Positions 54,508-62,074 of a stretch of 64,000 nt of DNA are shown here, one piece after another. Location of the stretch: the NCBI RefSeq assembly GCF_900105075.1, contig NZ_FNSK01000003.1:80001-144000 (forward strand). The letters run 5' to 3'. The stretch is from Rhodobacter sp. 24-YEA-8 (GTDB lineage Bacteria; Pseudomonadota; Alphaproteobacteria; Rhodobacterales; Rhodobacteraceae). Made by a program: the position numbers and the translations under genes. The notes beneath the pieces were generated by a model. It saw only the letters and a list, made by a program, of their open reading frames with translations. It was not told the DNA's origin and made no database searches. Every line of letters begins with the position of its first letter. Position 1 is the stretch's first letter.

Positions 54508-55318
54508 GGTTCTGTCGCAACTTTTTCGCCGGTTGAGATTTGGGTAAAGCGAACGGGTTGCAGCTGGAGATGAGACGATGGCAATGTCTTTCAAAGGGGC
54601 GCAGTACCCCGAAAGCGTCATTCTGTTCGCCGTTTTCTTCTATGTCCGTTACCCGGTCTCCTACCGTGACTTGGAAGAGATCATGGCCGAACGTGGCGTA
54701 GCCGTCGACCATGCGACGTTGAACCGGTGGGTCGTTCGCTACGCCCCACGGTTGGCAGGACAGGCGCAAATCCGCAAACGGCAGACTGCAACATCCTGGC
54801 GAACGGATGAGACTTACATCAAGGTTCGCGGCCGGTGGACCTATCTATACCGTGCCGTTGATCGGGACGGTCAAACCATTGATTTCATGCTGTCTGAGCG
54901 GCGTGATCTCCCTGCGGCTCGCAGATTTTTCCGCAAATGCATCGCATCAAATGGTGTCCCCGAACGGATCGTCATCGACAAAAGCGGCGCCAACCTCGCC
55001 GGGCTTCAGGCAGTAAACACGATCCTGAAATTCGCCGATGACGGCGGAATCATCGAAGTGCGGCAAGTGAAATACCTCAACAACATCATCGAGCAGGACC
55101 ACCGCTTCATCAAGCGGATCACGAGGCCCATGATGGGGTTCAAGGCGTTGCATACCGCCGCTGCGACCTTGGCCGGCATCGAAGTCGCGCACATGATCCG
55201 CAAGGGCCAGATCGCCAACAGCGATGCCTCACCCTTTCAGACCTTCATGGCTCTGGCGGGCTAATGCTGTCCGGTGGCCAGCTAGTGGCCGTCTGTCAGA
55301 GAAATTCGCGACAGAACC
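54508..55318 (+). mobile_element. IS6-family insertion sequence
   Basis: About 811 bp with terminal repeats GGTTCTGTCGCAACTTTT and, read inward, GGTTCTGTCGCGAATTTC. A single transposase gene fills it. No 8-bp duplication is visible at the flanks (ACCTGAGG and TCAGAAAA). IS6 elements form cointegrates and delete neighbouring DNA, which could explain the truncated IS5 beside it. Confidence 0.88.
54578..55264 (+). CDS. IS6-family transposase
   Basis: 228 residues, near normal length. Start text FKGAQYPESVILFAVFFYVR, then YPVSYRDLEEIMAERGVAVD and HATLNRWVVRYAP. The DDE core has Asp in SWRTDETYIKVRGRWTYLYR, Asp in ERIVIDKSGANLAG and Glu in NNIIEQDHRFIKRITRPMMG. It is intact and could be active. 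Confidence 0.94.
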   Translation: MAMSFKGAQYPESVILFAVFFYVRYPVSYRDLEEIMAERGVAVDHATLNRWVVRYAPRLAGQAQIRKRQTATSWRTDETYIKVRGRWTYLYRAVDRDGQTIDFMLSERRDLPAARRFFRKCIASNGVPERIVIDKSGANLAGLQAVNTILKFADDGGIIEVRQVKYLNNIIEQDHRFIKRITRPMMGFKALHTAAATLAGIEVAHMIRKGQIANSDASPFQTFMALAG

Positions 55319-55791
55319 TCAGAAAACGATCCGGGGGATCGTTTTCCCGGCGAACGGGCCACTCGCCGATCCCCGAGAACCTGATACCGTCTCGCCATGG
55401 CCCTGAACCAGTGGCGGCTTCATGGCCCGATGTCCACCAGCAGGTGCAGCGGCCCGGAGGCCGCGCGATACGGGATCTCCACCTTAAGGTGCCTCTGTCT
55501 GCGGCAGAGCGTGGTGTCATCCGGCACCGGCCAATCAAGCCCGGACAAGCTCGGAAGGCTCTCCACGAACCCCAGTCGTTTGCCGCAGTGGCAGCCCGAA
55601 CAGAACCTTGATCGGTAGGCAGACTTGTATCGCAGCCGACGAAACCTCTCAGGATGACCCGCCTTGCCGCCCGGCACCGCGAACCAGGTCATCTCGGGGT
55701 CAAAACACACCATCAGCGAGCCACGGCGCTTCAGAGCCTGACTGTAGCTGGACCAGTTCGTCGTTCGGAAAACCGGGACAGGCTTGCTCAT
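55319..55791 (-). pseudogene. IS5-family transposase N-terminal fragment, frameshifted
   Basis: Reads RTTNWSSYSQALKRRGSLMV, CFDPEMTWFA, then LDWPVPDDTTLCRRQRHLKV and EIPYRAASGPLHLLVD, the N-terminal part of IS903-group transposases including the first catalytic Asp region. A frameshift follows, then SGIGEWPVRREN in another frame. It is cut at 55318 by the IS6 end. Nonfunctional. Confidence 0.82.
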
Positions 55792-55861
55792 GAGGCCACA
55801 CTAACCCGCTGACTCAAAAACATGAATCCGTGATCCGACGAGGTAGTGCAACAAAGCCGGG

Positions 55862-56809
55862 TCAATACAGATCTTCGGTTGTCCGGGCCGTAACCGGCTG
55901 AGGGGCCTGTGAGTTGTTCGCCTGTTGGCTCAGCCACGTGCAGAACAGGTTGATCACCTCGCCGTCCTGGCGCCGCTTGACCGCGAACCGACCGATCACG
56001 AGTTGCTCAATCCTGAGCGGCTGATGCAAGGTGCCGGCTTTGAGTTGCGGATCGATCAGCGGAGACCCGAGCAAGGCCCAGCCTTCACCGGCCTCGCACA
56101 TCCGTATCAAATTCACATAATCGTTTACCGAGATTCCATTCGGAAGTTTTGAAATATTGATGCCTTTTGATTTGAACCAGTTCAGCCATTTTGACTGCTG
56201 ATCATATCTGGCGCTTTCAAGATATATCAGGCGTTCCGTAACAAGATTAGGCGCCGAAGAATCTTCTGTCAAACGGGTCAACATATTGGCGCTGCATGTC
56301 GGTGCTATTGAATGATTGAGTAAAAATTCCGCAGAGGCATCTTTTTGTTCATTGCGCAGATAGCGGATAGCTACATCAATGGATTTATCTTCCAGATCAA
56401 TATATTCATCGGAAATAACCAGGTTAAGATCAATATCCGGATATTGCTGTCGGAGCGAGGAAAGCCGTGGCAGCAACCAGAAATTTGCAAATCCCGAGGT
56501 TGTTGTTACGGCAAGATGGCGCGAGCCCGCAGGGTCGCGGATCAGCGTGGCGGCATCCAGCATCGTTTCCAGCGCGTTTCCGGCCGCAACATACAGCTTC
56601 TCACCCTCGACGGTCAGCTGAACGGCACGGTTCAGCCGATGGAACAGGGGTTTGCCGAGATCGATTTCCATCTCTTTAATCTGATAGCTGACTGCGGTTC
56701 TGGAGATCCCCAGCGAGCGCGCCGCAAGGCTGAAACTGCCAAGCCGGGCGGCGGCCTCAAAAGCCGTCAGATGGCCGAGAAAATTCAGCTTGTTCTTGTA
56801 TTTTGACAT
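55862..56809 (-). CDS. LysR-family regulator (GcvA-like)
   Basis: 315 residues from the ATG at 56809. Helix-turn-helix: LGHLTAFEAAARLGSFSLAA, RSLGISRTAVSYQIKEMEID, LGKPLFHRLNRAVQLTVEGE. The effector domain has AVTTTSGFANFWLLPRLSSL (the GcvA-type FAxxWLxPRL) and IDVAIRYLRNEQ. Codon use is more AT-rich in the middle than neighbours. It is divergent to the betaine-type ABC operon across 246 bases with a strong inverted repeat, and so its probable regulator. Confidence 0.93.
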   Translation of the reverse strand: MSKYKNKLNFLGHLTAFEAAARLGSFSLAARSLGISRTAVSYQIKEMEIDLGKPLFHRLNRAVQLTVEGEKLYVAAGNALETMLDAATLIRDPAGSRHLAVTTTSGFANFWLLPRLSSLRQQYPDIDLNLVISDEYIDLEDKSIDVAIRYLRNEQKDASAEFLLNHSIAPTCSANMLTRLTEDSSAPNLVTERLIYLESARYDQQSKWLNWFKSKGINISKLPNGISVNDYVNLIRMCEAGEGWALLGSPLIDPQLKAGTLHQPLRIEQLVIGRFAVKRRQDGEVINLFCTWLSQQANNSQAPQPVTARTTEDLY

Positions 56810-56857
56810 CACTGCATCGCGGGTTCTGGCAGCTCAGGCTTAGGCCTGGACCAGTAT

Positions 56858-56881
56858 CGCGTCAATTATTTTGACGCGTCA
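56858..56881. promoter_or_regulatory. inverted repeats in the LysR/ABC divergent promoter
   Basis: CGCGTCAA-TTATT-TTGACGCG at 56858-56878 is a perfect 8-bp inverted repeat. The overlapping TGACGCGTCA at 56872-56881 is a 10-bp palindrome. They lie about 50 bases before the LysR start. Likely LysR operator; a related CGTTGACG occurs about 25 bases further on. Confidence 0.6.
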
Positions 56882-57055
56882 GCGTGCTATTTTTCCGCGT
56901 TGACGGATCTGCGTCGAAGAAGAAATATCGCCGGACACCTCCGCCATCAGCTCCGGGGATCTCCATGTTCCAGGGCGCAATGGCAGGGTAAATACAAGAA
57001 TATTCTCAGAAAATGAGAAAGACCCTTCGCTATTTCCTGCAGGAGAGGATAAAGA

Positions 57056-57946
57056 ATGCATTCAACCCTTACGGGCCTTGGTCTGGCGATGGCGCTGCTG
57101 GCCGTCCCGGCCCAGGCAGCCGAATCTGAAATCGGCGAGACCTCGATTACGATCGGCTATACCTCGTGGAGCAGCTCGACCAGCATCACCGCACTCGGGA
57201 AGCTGCTGCTCGAGGATATCGGCTATACCGTCGAGCTCAAGCAGCTTGATACCGGGCTGATTTATCAGGCTTTGTCGACCGGCGCGGTTGACACGTTTTT
57301 CAGCGCATGGATGCCCGGCCAGCAAAGCTATCTCAACAAGCTTGGCGACAAGATCGACATCATCGGCACGGCATCCGGTCCTGCGCCGGGTGGCCTGGTG
57401 GTGCCGGGCTATGTCGATATCAACAGCATCGAAGAGCTGAAGGACCCCGAGGTCATGGCCTCTCTCGGCGGCAAGATCCTTGGCATTGATGCCGGTGCAG
57501 GCCTGATGATGCAAACCAAGGAAGTTATGGCGGCCTATGAGATTCCCGCCGAACTGGTGACCAGCAGCGGCGCGGCAATGGCGGCGGCCTTCAAGACGGC
57601 CTATGAAAAGAACGAGCCGATTGTGGTGACGGGCTGGTGCCCGACGCCAATGTGCGCCAAATACAATCTTAAATTCCTGGCAGATCCGAAAAATATCTAT
57701 GGCGATGCCAGAAACTGGACCGTCGCCAATTCCACCTTCCGCGAAGATCATCCGCGCGCGGCGCGTTTCCTTGCAAGGTTCACGCTGTTTGAAAAACAGA
57801 TGTCCAGAATGCTGGTCTGGATTGATGAAGATGGCATGACCCCGGAAGATGCGGCGCAGCGCTTTGTCGAGGAAAACCCCGAGGTGATCTGGTATATGAT
57901 CGGCGATCTTGGAACGGGTTTTGAAAAGCCTGCATCGCTGAACTGA
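57056..57946 (+). CDS. glycine betaine/proline-type ABC binding protein (OpuAC/ProX family)
   Basis: 296 residues. Sec signal (1-21, ending AQAA), preceded by AGGAGAGGATAAAGA. OpuAC fold: ITIGYTSWSSSTSITALGKL, DTGLIYQALSTGAVDTFFSA and WMPGQQSYLNKLGDKI, with later aromatic residues such as VVTGWCPTPMCAKYNL that may form the cation-binding box. Ligand: a quaternary amine such as betaine, carnitine or similar; not decidable here. First gene of a four-gene transporter. Confidence 0.92.
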   Translation: MHSTLTGLGLAMALLAVPAQAAESEIGETSITIGYTSWSSSTSITALGKLLLEDIGYTVELKQLDTGLIYQALSTGAVDTFFSAWMPGQQSYLNKLGDKIDIIGTASGPAPGGLVVPGYVDINSIEELKDPEVMASLGGKILGIDAGAGLMMQTKEVMAAYEIPAELVTSSGAAMAAAFKTAYEKNEPIVVTGWCPTPMCAKYNLKFLADPKNIYGDARNWTVANSTFREDHPRAARFLARFTLFEKQMSRMLVWIDEDGMTPEDAAQRFVEENPEVIWYMIGDLGTGFEKPASLN

Positions 57947-58018
57947 GCGGTCGCTCTCTGAGGACCCTCGTCATCCGCGCAGTGGATGCATCGCTTAAAG
58001 CCAGAGGTCAGACCTGTG

Positions 58019-58876
58019 ATGAACTACCGACTTCCCATCGGACAATGGGGCGAAGCCTGTTTCGACTTCATTTCCGGCTATCTCGGCGGGTTCTTCGCCG
58101 CTTTCAACTGGCTCACGATCCATCTGAACTGGGTCATCGAGACCGCGCTGACTGCGCCGCCGGTTTTGGTGACCATTCTGGTCCTCAGCGCTCTTGCCTG
58201 GTGGGCTGCGGGCCGCCGCTTCGCCCTGCTGAGCCTGATCGGCTTCTGGCTGATCTCAAATCAGGGGCTTTGGGCGACCTCGACCGAAACCCTGGCGCTT
58301 GTGCTGACGGCGACCATCCTGTCACTGGTGGTGGCGATCCCGCTGGGGATCTTGCTTGGCACCAGCGCCACGGCGCGGGCAGTGCTTTATCCGATGCTGG
58401 ATTTCCTGCAAACCATGCCGCGCTTTGTCTATCTGATCCCTGCCGCGATTTTGCTTGGGATCGATGTGGCGCCGGCGGTTTTTGCCACCATGACACTCGC
58501 CGTGCCGCCGCCTGCCCGGCTGATCGCCACTGGCCTTATGGAGGTTGACCGCCAGATGGTGGAACTGGCCGAGGCGAATGGCTGCAAACCCTGGCAGGTG
58601 ATGACCTGGGTCAAGCTGCCGCTTGCCGTGCCCTCGATCCTGCTCGGGCTGAACCAATGCCTGATGATGGCGCTTTCCATGGCGGTCATCGCGTCGATGA
58701 TCGGGGCCGGCGGGCTGGGTTCGGAAATCCTCACGGCGATCTCTTCTCTGAATGCCGGACAGGGCGTCGTTGCGGGACTCGCCATCTTTATCCTTGCTGT
58801 CTTCCTTGACCGCACCAGCCAGGGGGCCGCCCGCAGACTGACAGCTTCCCGCCAGAGGAGCAGGCAACGTGCTTGA
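58019..58876 (+). CDS. betaine-type ABC permease 1 (ProW/OpuAB-like)
   Basis: 285 residues from the ATG at 58019 (an in-frame Met at 57986 is possible). About six helices with the family core LDFLQTMPRFVYLIPAAILL and the EAA loop EVDRQMVELAEANGCKPWQV, then LGLNQCLMMALSMAVIASMI. The next permease starts 8 bases before its stop. Confidence 0.92.
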   Translation: MNYRLPIGQWGEACFDFISGYLGGFFAAFNWLTIHLNWVIETALTAPPVLVTILVLSALAWWAAGRRFALLSLIGFWLISNQGLWATSTETLALVLTATILSLVVAIPLGILLGTSATARAVLYPMLDFLQTMPRFVYLIPAAILLGIDVAPAVFATMTLAVPPPARLIATGLMEVDRQMVELAEANGCKPWQVMTWVKLPLAVPSILLGLNQCLMMALSMAVIASMIGAGGLGSEILTAISSLNAGQGVVAGLAIFILAVFLDRTSQGAARRLTASRQRSRQRA

Positions 58877-59723
58877 TATCCTGACCATTCCGCAATTGCC
58901 GCTGAAGCGTCTGATCTCCGATTTCATCGATCTGCTCGGCAGCAGTTTTTCAGGCCTCTTCGCGGCTTTCGCATCGATCATCCAGATGGCGGATACCGCG
59001 CTGCGCCAGGGGCTGAACAGCATTCCGCCGGCGGCGATGATCCTTCTGATCGTCGGGTATCTGCTTTGCCGTCGTCGTGGACTGGCAGCGCCGCTTGTCG
59101 GCCTTGGTCTGGCGATGGTCTGGAATATAGGCTCCTGGGGTGCCGCATTGGATACGGTGTCGCTTCTGATCCTCGCCACCCTGCCTGCGCTTGGCTTCGG
59201 TCTGGCCATCGGCGTCGTGATCGCGGAAAGCCGGTGGGCGCGCAGCCTGCTTGAGCCGGTGCTGGATCTGATGCAGACGCTGCCGGCCTTTGTCTATCTT
59301 ATCCCCAGCGTGCTGTTCTTCGGTGTTGGGGCCGTGCCGGGCGTTATCGCCACCGCCATTTTCGCCCTGCCGCCCTTCGCACGCGCGGTGGCTCTGGGCC
59401 TGAGTGAGGTGCCCGCGCAATTTGTCGAGGTCGGACGTTCCGTCGGCCTCACTGACCCCGCCCTGCTGTTGAAAGTCAAAATCCCGCTGGCCACACCCTA
59501 TATGCTGACCGGCCTCAGCCAGACGGTGATGATGAGCCTGTCCATGGTGGTCATCGCGTCCCTGATCGGCGCGCCGGGTCTCGGCACTCAGGTCGTGGAA
59601 TCCCTGAGCCAGATGGATTTTGCCCTCGGCATCGAGGCCGGACTTTGCATCGTTATCCTCGCCATCACGATCGAACGCATCCTCGAAGCGGGTATTGCCG
59701 GCCGCTGGATCTGGAAGCGCTGA
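58869..59723 (+). CDS. betaine-type ABC permease 2 (ProW/OpuAB-like)
   Basis: 284 residues, GTG start at 58869 overlapping permease 1 by 8 bases. Same fold with LDLMQTLPAFVYLIPSVLFF, the EAA loop EVPAQFVEVGRSVGLTDPAL and LSQTVMMSLSMVVIASLIGA. The two permeases are clearly different paralogues. A heterodimer is inferred; classical ProW systems use one gene. Confidence 0.92.
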   Translation: MLDILTIPQLPLKRLISDFIDLLGSSFSGLFAAFASIIQMADTALRQGLNSIPPAAMILLIVGYLLCRRRGLAAPLVGLGLAMVWNIGSWGAALDTVSLLILATLPALGFGLAIGVVIAESRWARSLLEPVLDLMQTLPAFVYLIPSVLFFGVGAVPGVIATAIFALPPFARAVALGLSEVPAQFVEVGRSVGLTDPALLLKVKIPLATPYMLTGLSQTVMMSLSMVVIASLIGAPGLGTQVVESLSQMDFALGIEAGLCIVILAITIERILEAGIAGRWIWKR

Positions 59724-59739
59724 ATTAAGGAGTACTGCC

Positions 59740-60801
59740 ATGCAGCAGCAAAATGCAGCTTCCGGCCACGATCCGATGATCGAGTGCAAAGGGGTCTGGA
59801 AGGTTTTTGGCCGCAAGGCCGATGAGGTGATCGAGGGCATCCGCGACGGGCGGATGACCAAGGCCGAAGCGCTGAGCCGCTTTGGCTGCAGTGTTGGCGT
59901 GGCGGATGCCACTCTGTCTGTGGCCCGCGGCGAGATCTTTTGCATCATGGGGCTTTCGGGCAGCGGCAAATCGACTTTGCTGCGCCATATCAACCGGCTG
60001 ATCGAGCCGACCCGTGGGGAGATCAGTATCGCCGGTCAGCGGATCGATCAGATGTCGGCGGCCGAATTGCGCTATCTGCGCAATCACATGATCGGAATGG
60101 TGTTCCAGCATGTGGCGCTCCTGCCGCATCGCACGGTGGTGGATAATACGGCCTTCGGGCTTGAGGCGCGGGGCATCGCGCGCAGCGAGCGCAGAAGGCT
60201 GGCGATGGAAAAGCTCGAGCTTGTCGGGCTGGGCCATTGGGCCGATCATCTGCCGCGTGAGCTTTCGGGCGGCATGCAGCAGCGCGTCGGGCTGGCCCGC
60301 GCCCTGACCAGTGATCCCGCCATCCTGCTGCTGGACGAGCCGTTCAGCGCTTTGGATCCGGTGATCCGGCGCGACCTGCAGGATCAGTTCCTTTCCATCA
60401 CCCGCTCGATGCAGAAGACGGCGGTTTTCATCACCCATGATCTGGAAGAGGCGATGAAGCTGGGCAACCGGGTGGCGATCATGCGCGACGCCCGCATCGT
60501 CCAGGTCGGCAGGCCCGAAGAAATCCTGTTCAGCCCGGCCGATGATTATGTGCGCGATTTCGTGCGCGGCATCTCGCGTCAGCTGGTGCTGCGCGCCCAG
60601 GATATCATGCGCCCGCTGGACACACCCACGGCTCAGGCGGAACTGGCCGGGGCAAAGGTCACGGCGCATCCCGGTGAACGTCTCGACGCGCTGATCGCGC
60701 GCCTGGCCAACGCGCCCGGATCAGTGGCGGTGCGCCAGGACGACTGCGACGTGGGCGTGATCGGGATTTCCGATTTCCTGCGCGCCATTCAGCCCATGTA
60801 G
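59740..60801 (+). CDS. betaine-type ABC ATPase (ProV/OpuAA-like)
   Basis: 353 residues from the ATG at 59740, behind AAGGAG at 59727. The ProV-specific start reads IECKGVWKVFGRKADEVIEG, followed by MTKAEALSRFGCSVGVADAT. Walker A is GLSGSGKSTLLRHINRLIEP, the signature is ELSGGMQQRVGLARALTSDP, Walker B is ILLLDEPFSALDPVIRRDLQ. A CBS-like tail begins near 290. It powers the two permeases. Confidence 0.94.
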   Translation: MQQQNAASGHDPMIECKGVWKVFGRKADEVIEGIRDGRMTKAEALSRFGCSVGVADATLSVARGEIFCIMGLSGSGKSTLLRHINRLIEPTRGEISIAGQRIDQMSAAELRYLRNHMIGMVFQHVALLPHRTVVDNTAFGLEARGIARSERRRLAMEKLELVGLGHWADHLPRELSGGMQQRVGLARALTSDPAILLLDEPFSALDPVIRRDLQDQFLSITRSMQKTAVFITHDLEEAMKLGNRVAIMRDARIVQVGRPEEILFSPADDYVRDFVRGISRQLVLRAQDIMRPLDTPTAQAELAGAKVTAHPGERLDALIARLANAPGSVAVRQDDCDVGVIGISDFLRAIQPM

Positions 60802-60812
60802 CAGGCACGGCC

Positions 60813-60831
60813 CGGGCGGCCCTGCCGCCCG
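60813..60831 (+). terminator. hairpin after the ATPase gene
   Basis: CGGGCGGC-CCT-GCCGCCCG, 8 perfect pairs, then TCTCCTCC. It lies 12 bases after the stop and 33 before the next start. There is no U-run, so it may only lower expression of the downstream genes. Confidence 0.5.
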
Positions 60832-60863
60832 TCTCCTCCACACCGGTCCCATAGGAAGCGAGC

Positions 60864-62048
60864 ATGTCCAGCATTGCCCGGGCGCGTATCTATTGCGTGC
60901 AGAGTTCAAAACTTAACCCCATCCTTCTCGAGCTGGAGACAGATGACGGCCGGACCGGTCTGGGCGAGGCGGCGATTTCTTTTGGTTTTGGCGGCCCGGC
61001 AACGGCGGCCTTGCTGCGCGAGATGTGCGAGCGGGTGCTTATCGGCCGTGATCCGGCACGGATCGGGGAAATCCGTGGCCTCCTGATGGAACAGAGCTTC
61101 TGGGCGAAGGGCGGGGGCGCGATCATCCATGCAGCGATCAGTGCCATCGATCTTGCGCTCTGGGATCTGCGGGCGCGCTCCCTCGGAGTGCCGGTTTACG
61201 ACCTGTTTGGCGGACCCTTGCGCGACGAGATCGCGGTCTATGCCAATGGCTGGAACTATGACCACGCCGATGCCGACGGCTGGGCGCGCGCATCAGAGCG
61301 ACCGCTGCGCGATGGTTACAGCTTTCTGAAATGCTATCCGCTTGCGATGCCCTCTGATACCGGCGGCACCCTGCGTCATCCGGGCCGGAAATCCGCCAGT
61401 CCCGAGCTGATCGCGCTCGGCGTCGACCGGATCCGCAGATTGCGCGATCTGGCGGGTGACAGCGTGCGCATCGCCATTGATCTCTGCGCGGCCGTTGCCC
61501 CTGCCGATCTGCTGCGCTTTGCCCGACAGATCGACGATTGCGGTATCGAATGGCTGGAAGAGGCCGGCGATCCTGCGGACCCCGGAGCCTTTGCAGCGAT
61601 TGCCGCAGGCACCCCGATCCCGCTGGCAGCCGGTGAACGCTTTTTCGGACTTGCAGGTTTTCGCGACCTTATCGCCAGCCGTGCTGTTTCTGTGCTGCAA
61701 CCCGATCTTGGCACCTGTGGCGGCTTTAGCGAATTCCAGCAAATCGCGGCCCTGGCCGACAGCTATGGTCACAAGATTTCGCCCCATAATTGCGGTGGCG
61801 CGGTGCTGACGGCGGCCAGTCTGCAGATGGCGGCCTGCACCGCGAATTTCCTGGCGCTGGAGACGTTCCCCTATTTCCGCGACCAGCCAGGCTATGTTGG
61901 ATTGACGCTTTTCGACCCGCTGGACCGCATCTCGCAGGGCCACATCGCGGTTGATCGCACCCCCGGACTGGGCGTGCAGGCCGACCACGCGGCAATCGCC
62001 CCCTTTCTTTTCGCGGAATGCCCGGCCCCCCGTCCCGGCAACCGCTGA
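60864..62048 (+). CDS. enolase-superfamily enzyme, mandelate racemase/muconate lactonizing subgroup
   Basis: 394 residues. N-terminal capping domain with LLELETDDGRTGLGEAAISF, then the barrel. Likely base Lys156 in FLKCYPLAM; metal ligands Asp206 (IAIDLCAA), Glu232 (EWLEEAGDP) and Glu258 (LAAGERFFG); Asp281 (LQPDLGTCGG) and His308 (ISPHNCGGAV) form the His-Asp dyad of the mandelate racemase group. A Mg-dependent dehydratase or epimerase is expected. Beside a betaine-type transporter it may act on a betaine or a hydroxy-acid derived from one; hydroxyproline-betaine epimerase is a known member in such a context, but identity is not shown. Confidence 0.9.
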   Translation: MSSIARARIYCVQSSKLNPILLELETDDGRTGLGEAAISFGFGGPATAALLREMCERVLIGRDPARIGEIRGLLMEQSFWAKGGGAIIHAAISAIDLALWDLRARSLGVPVYDLFGGPLRDEIAVYANGWNYDHADADGWARASERPLRDGYSFLKCYPLAMPSDTGGTLRHPGRKSASPELIALGVDRIRRLRDLAGDSVRIAIDLCAAVAPADLLRFARQIDDCGIEWLEEAGDPADPGAFAAIAAGTPIPLAAGERFFGLAGFRDLIASRAVSVLQPDLGTCGGFSEFQQIAALADSYGHKISPHNCGGAVLTAASLQMAACTANFLALETFPYFRDQPGYVGLTLFDPLDRISQGHIAVDRTPGLGVQADHAAIAPFLFAECPAPRPGNR

Positions 62049-62074
62049 CTGTCACACCCGATCAGGAGACCCAA

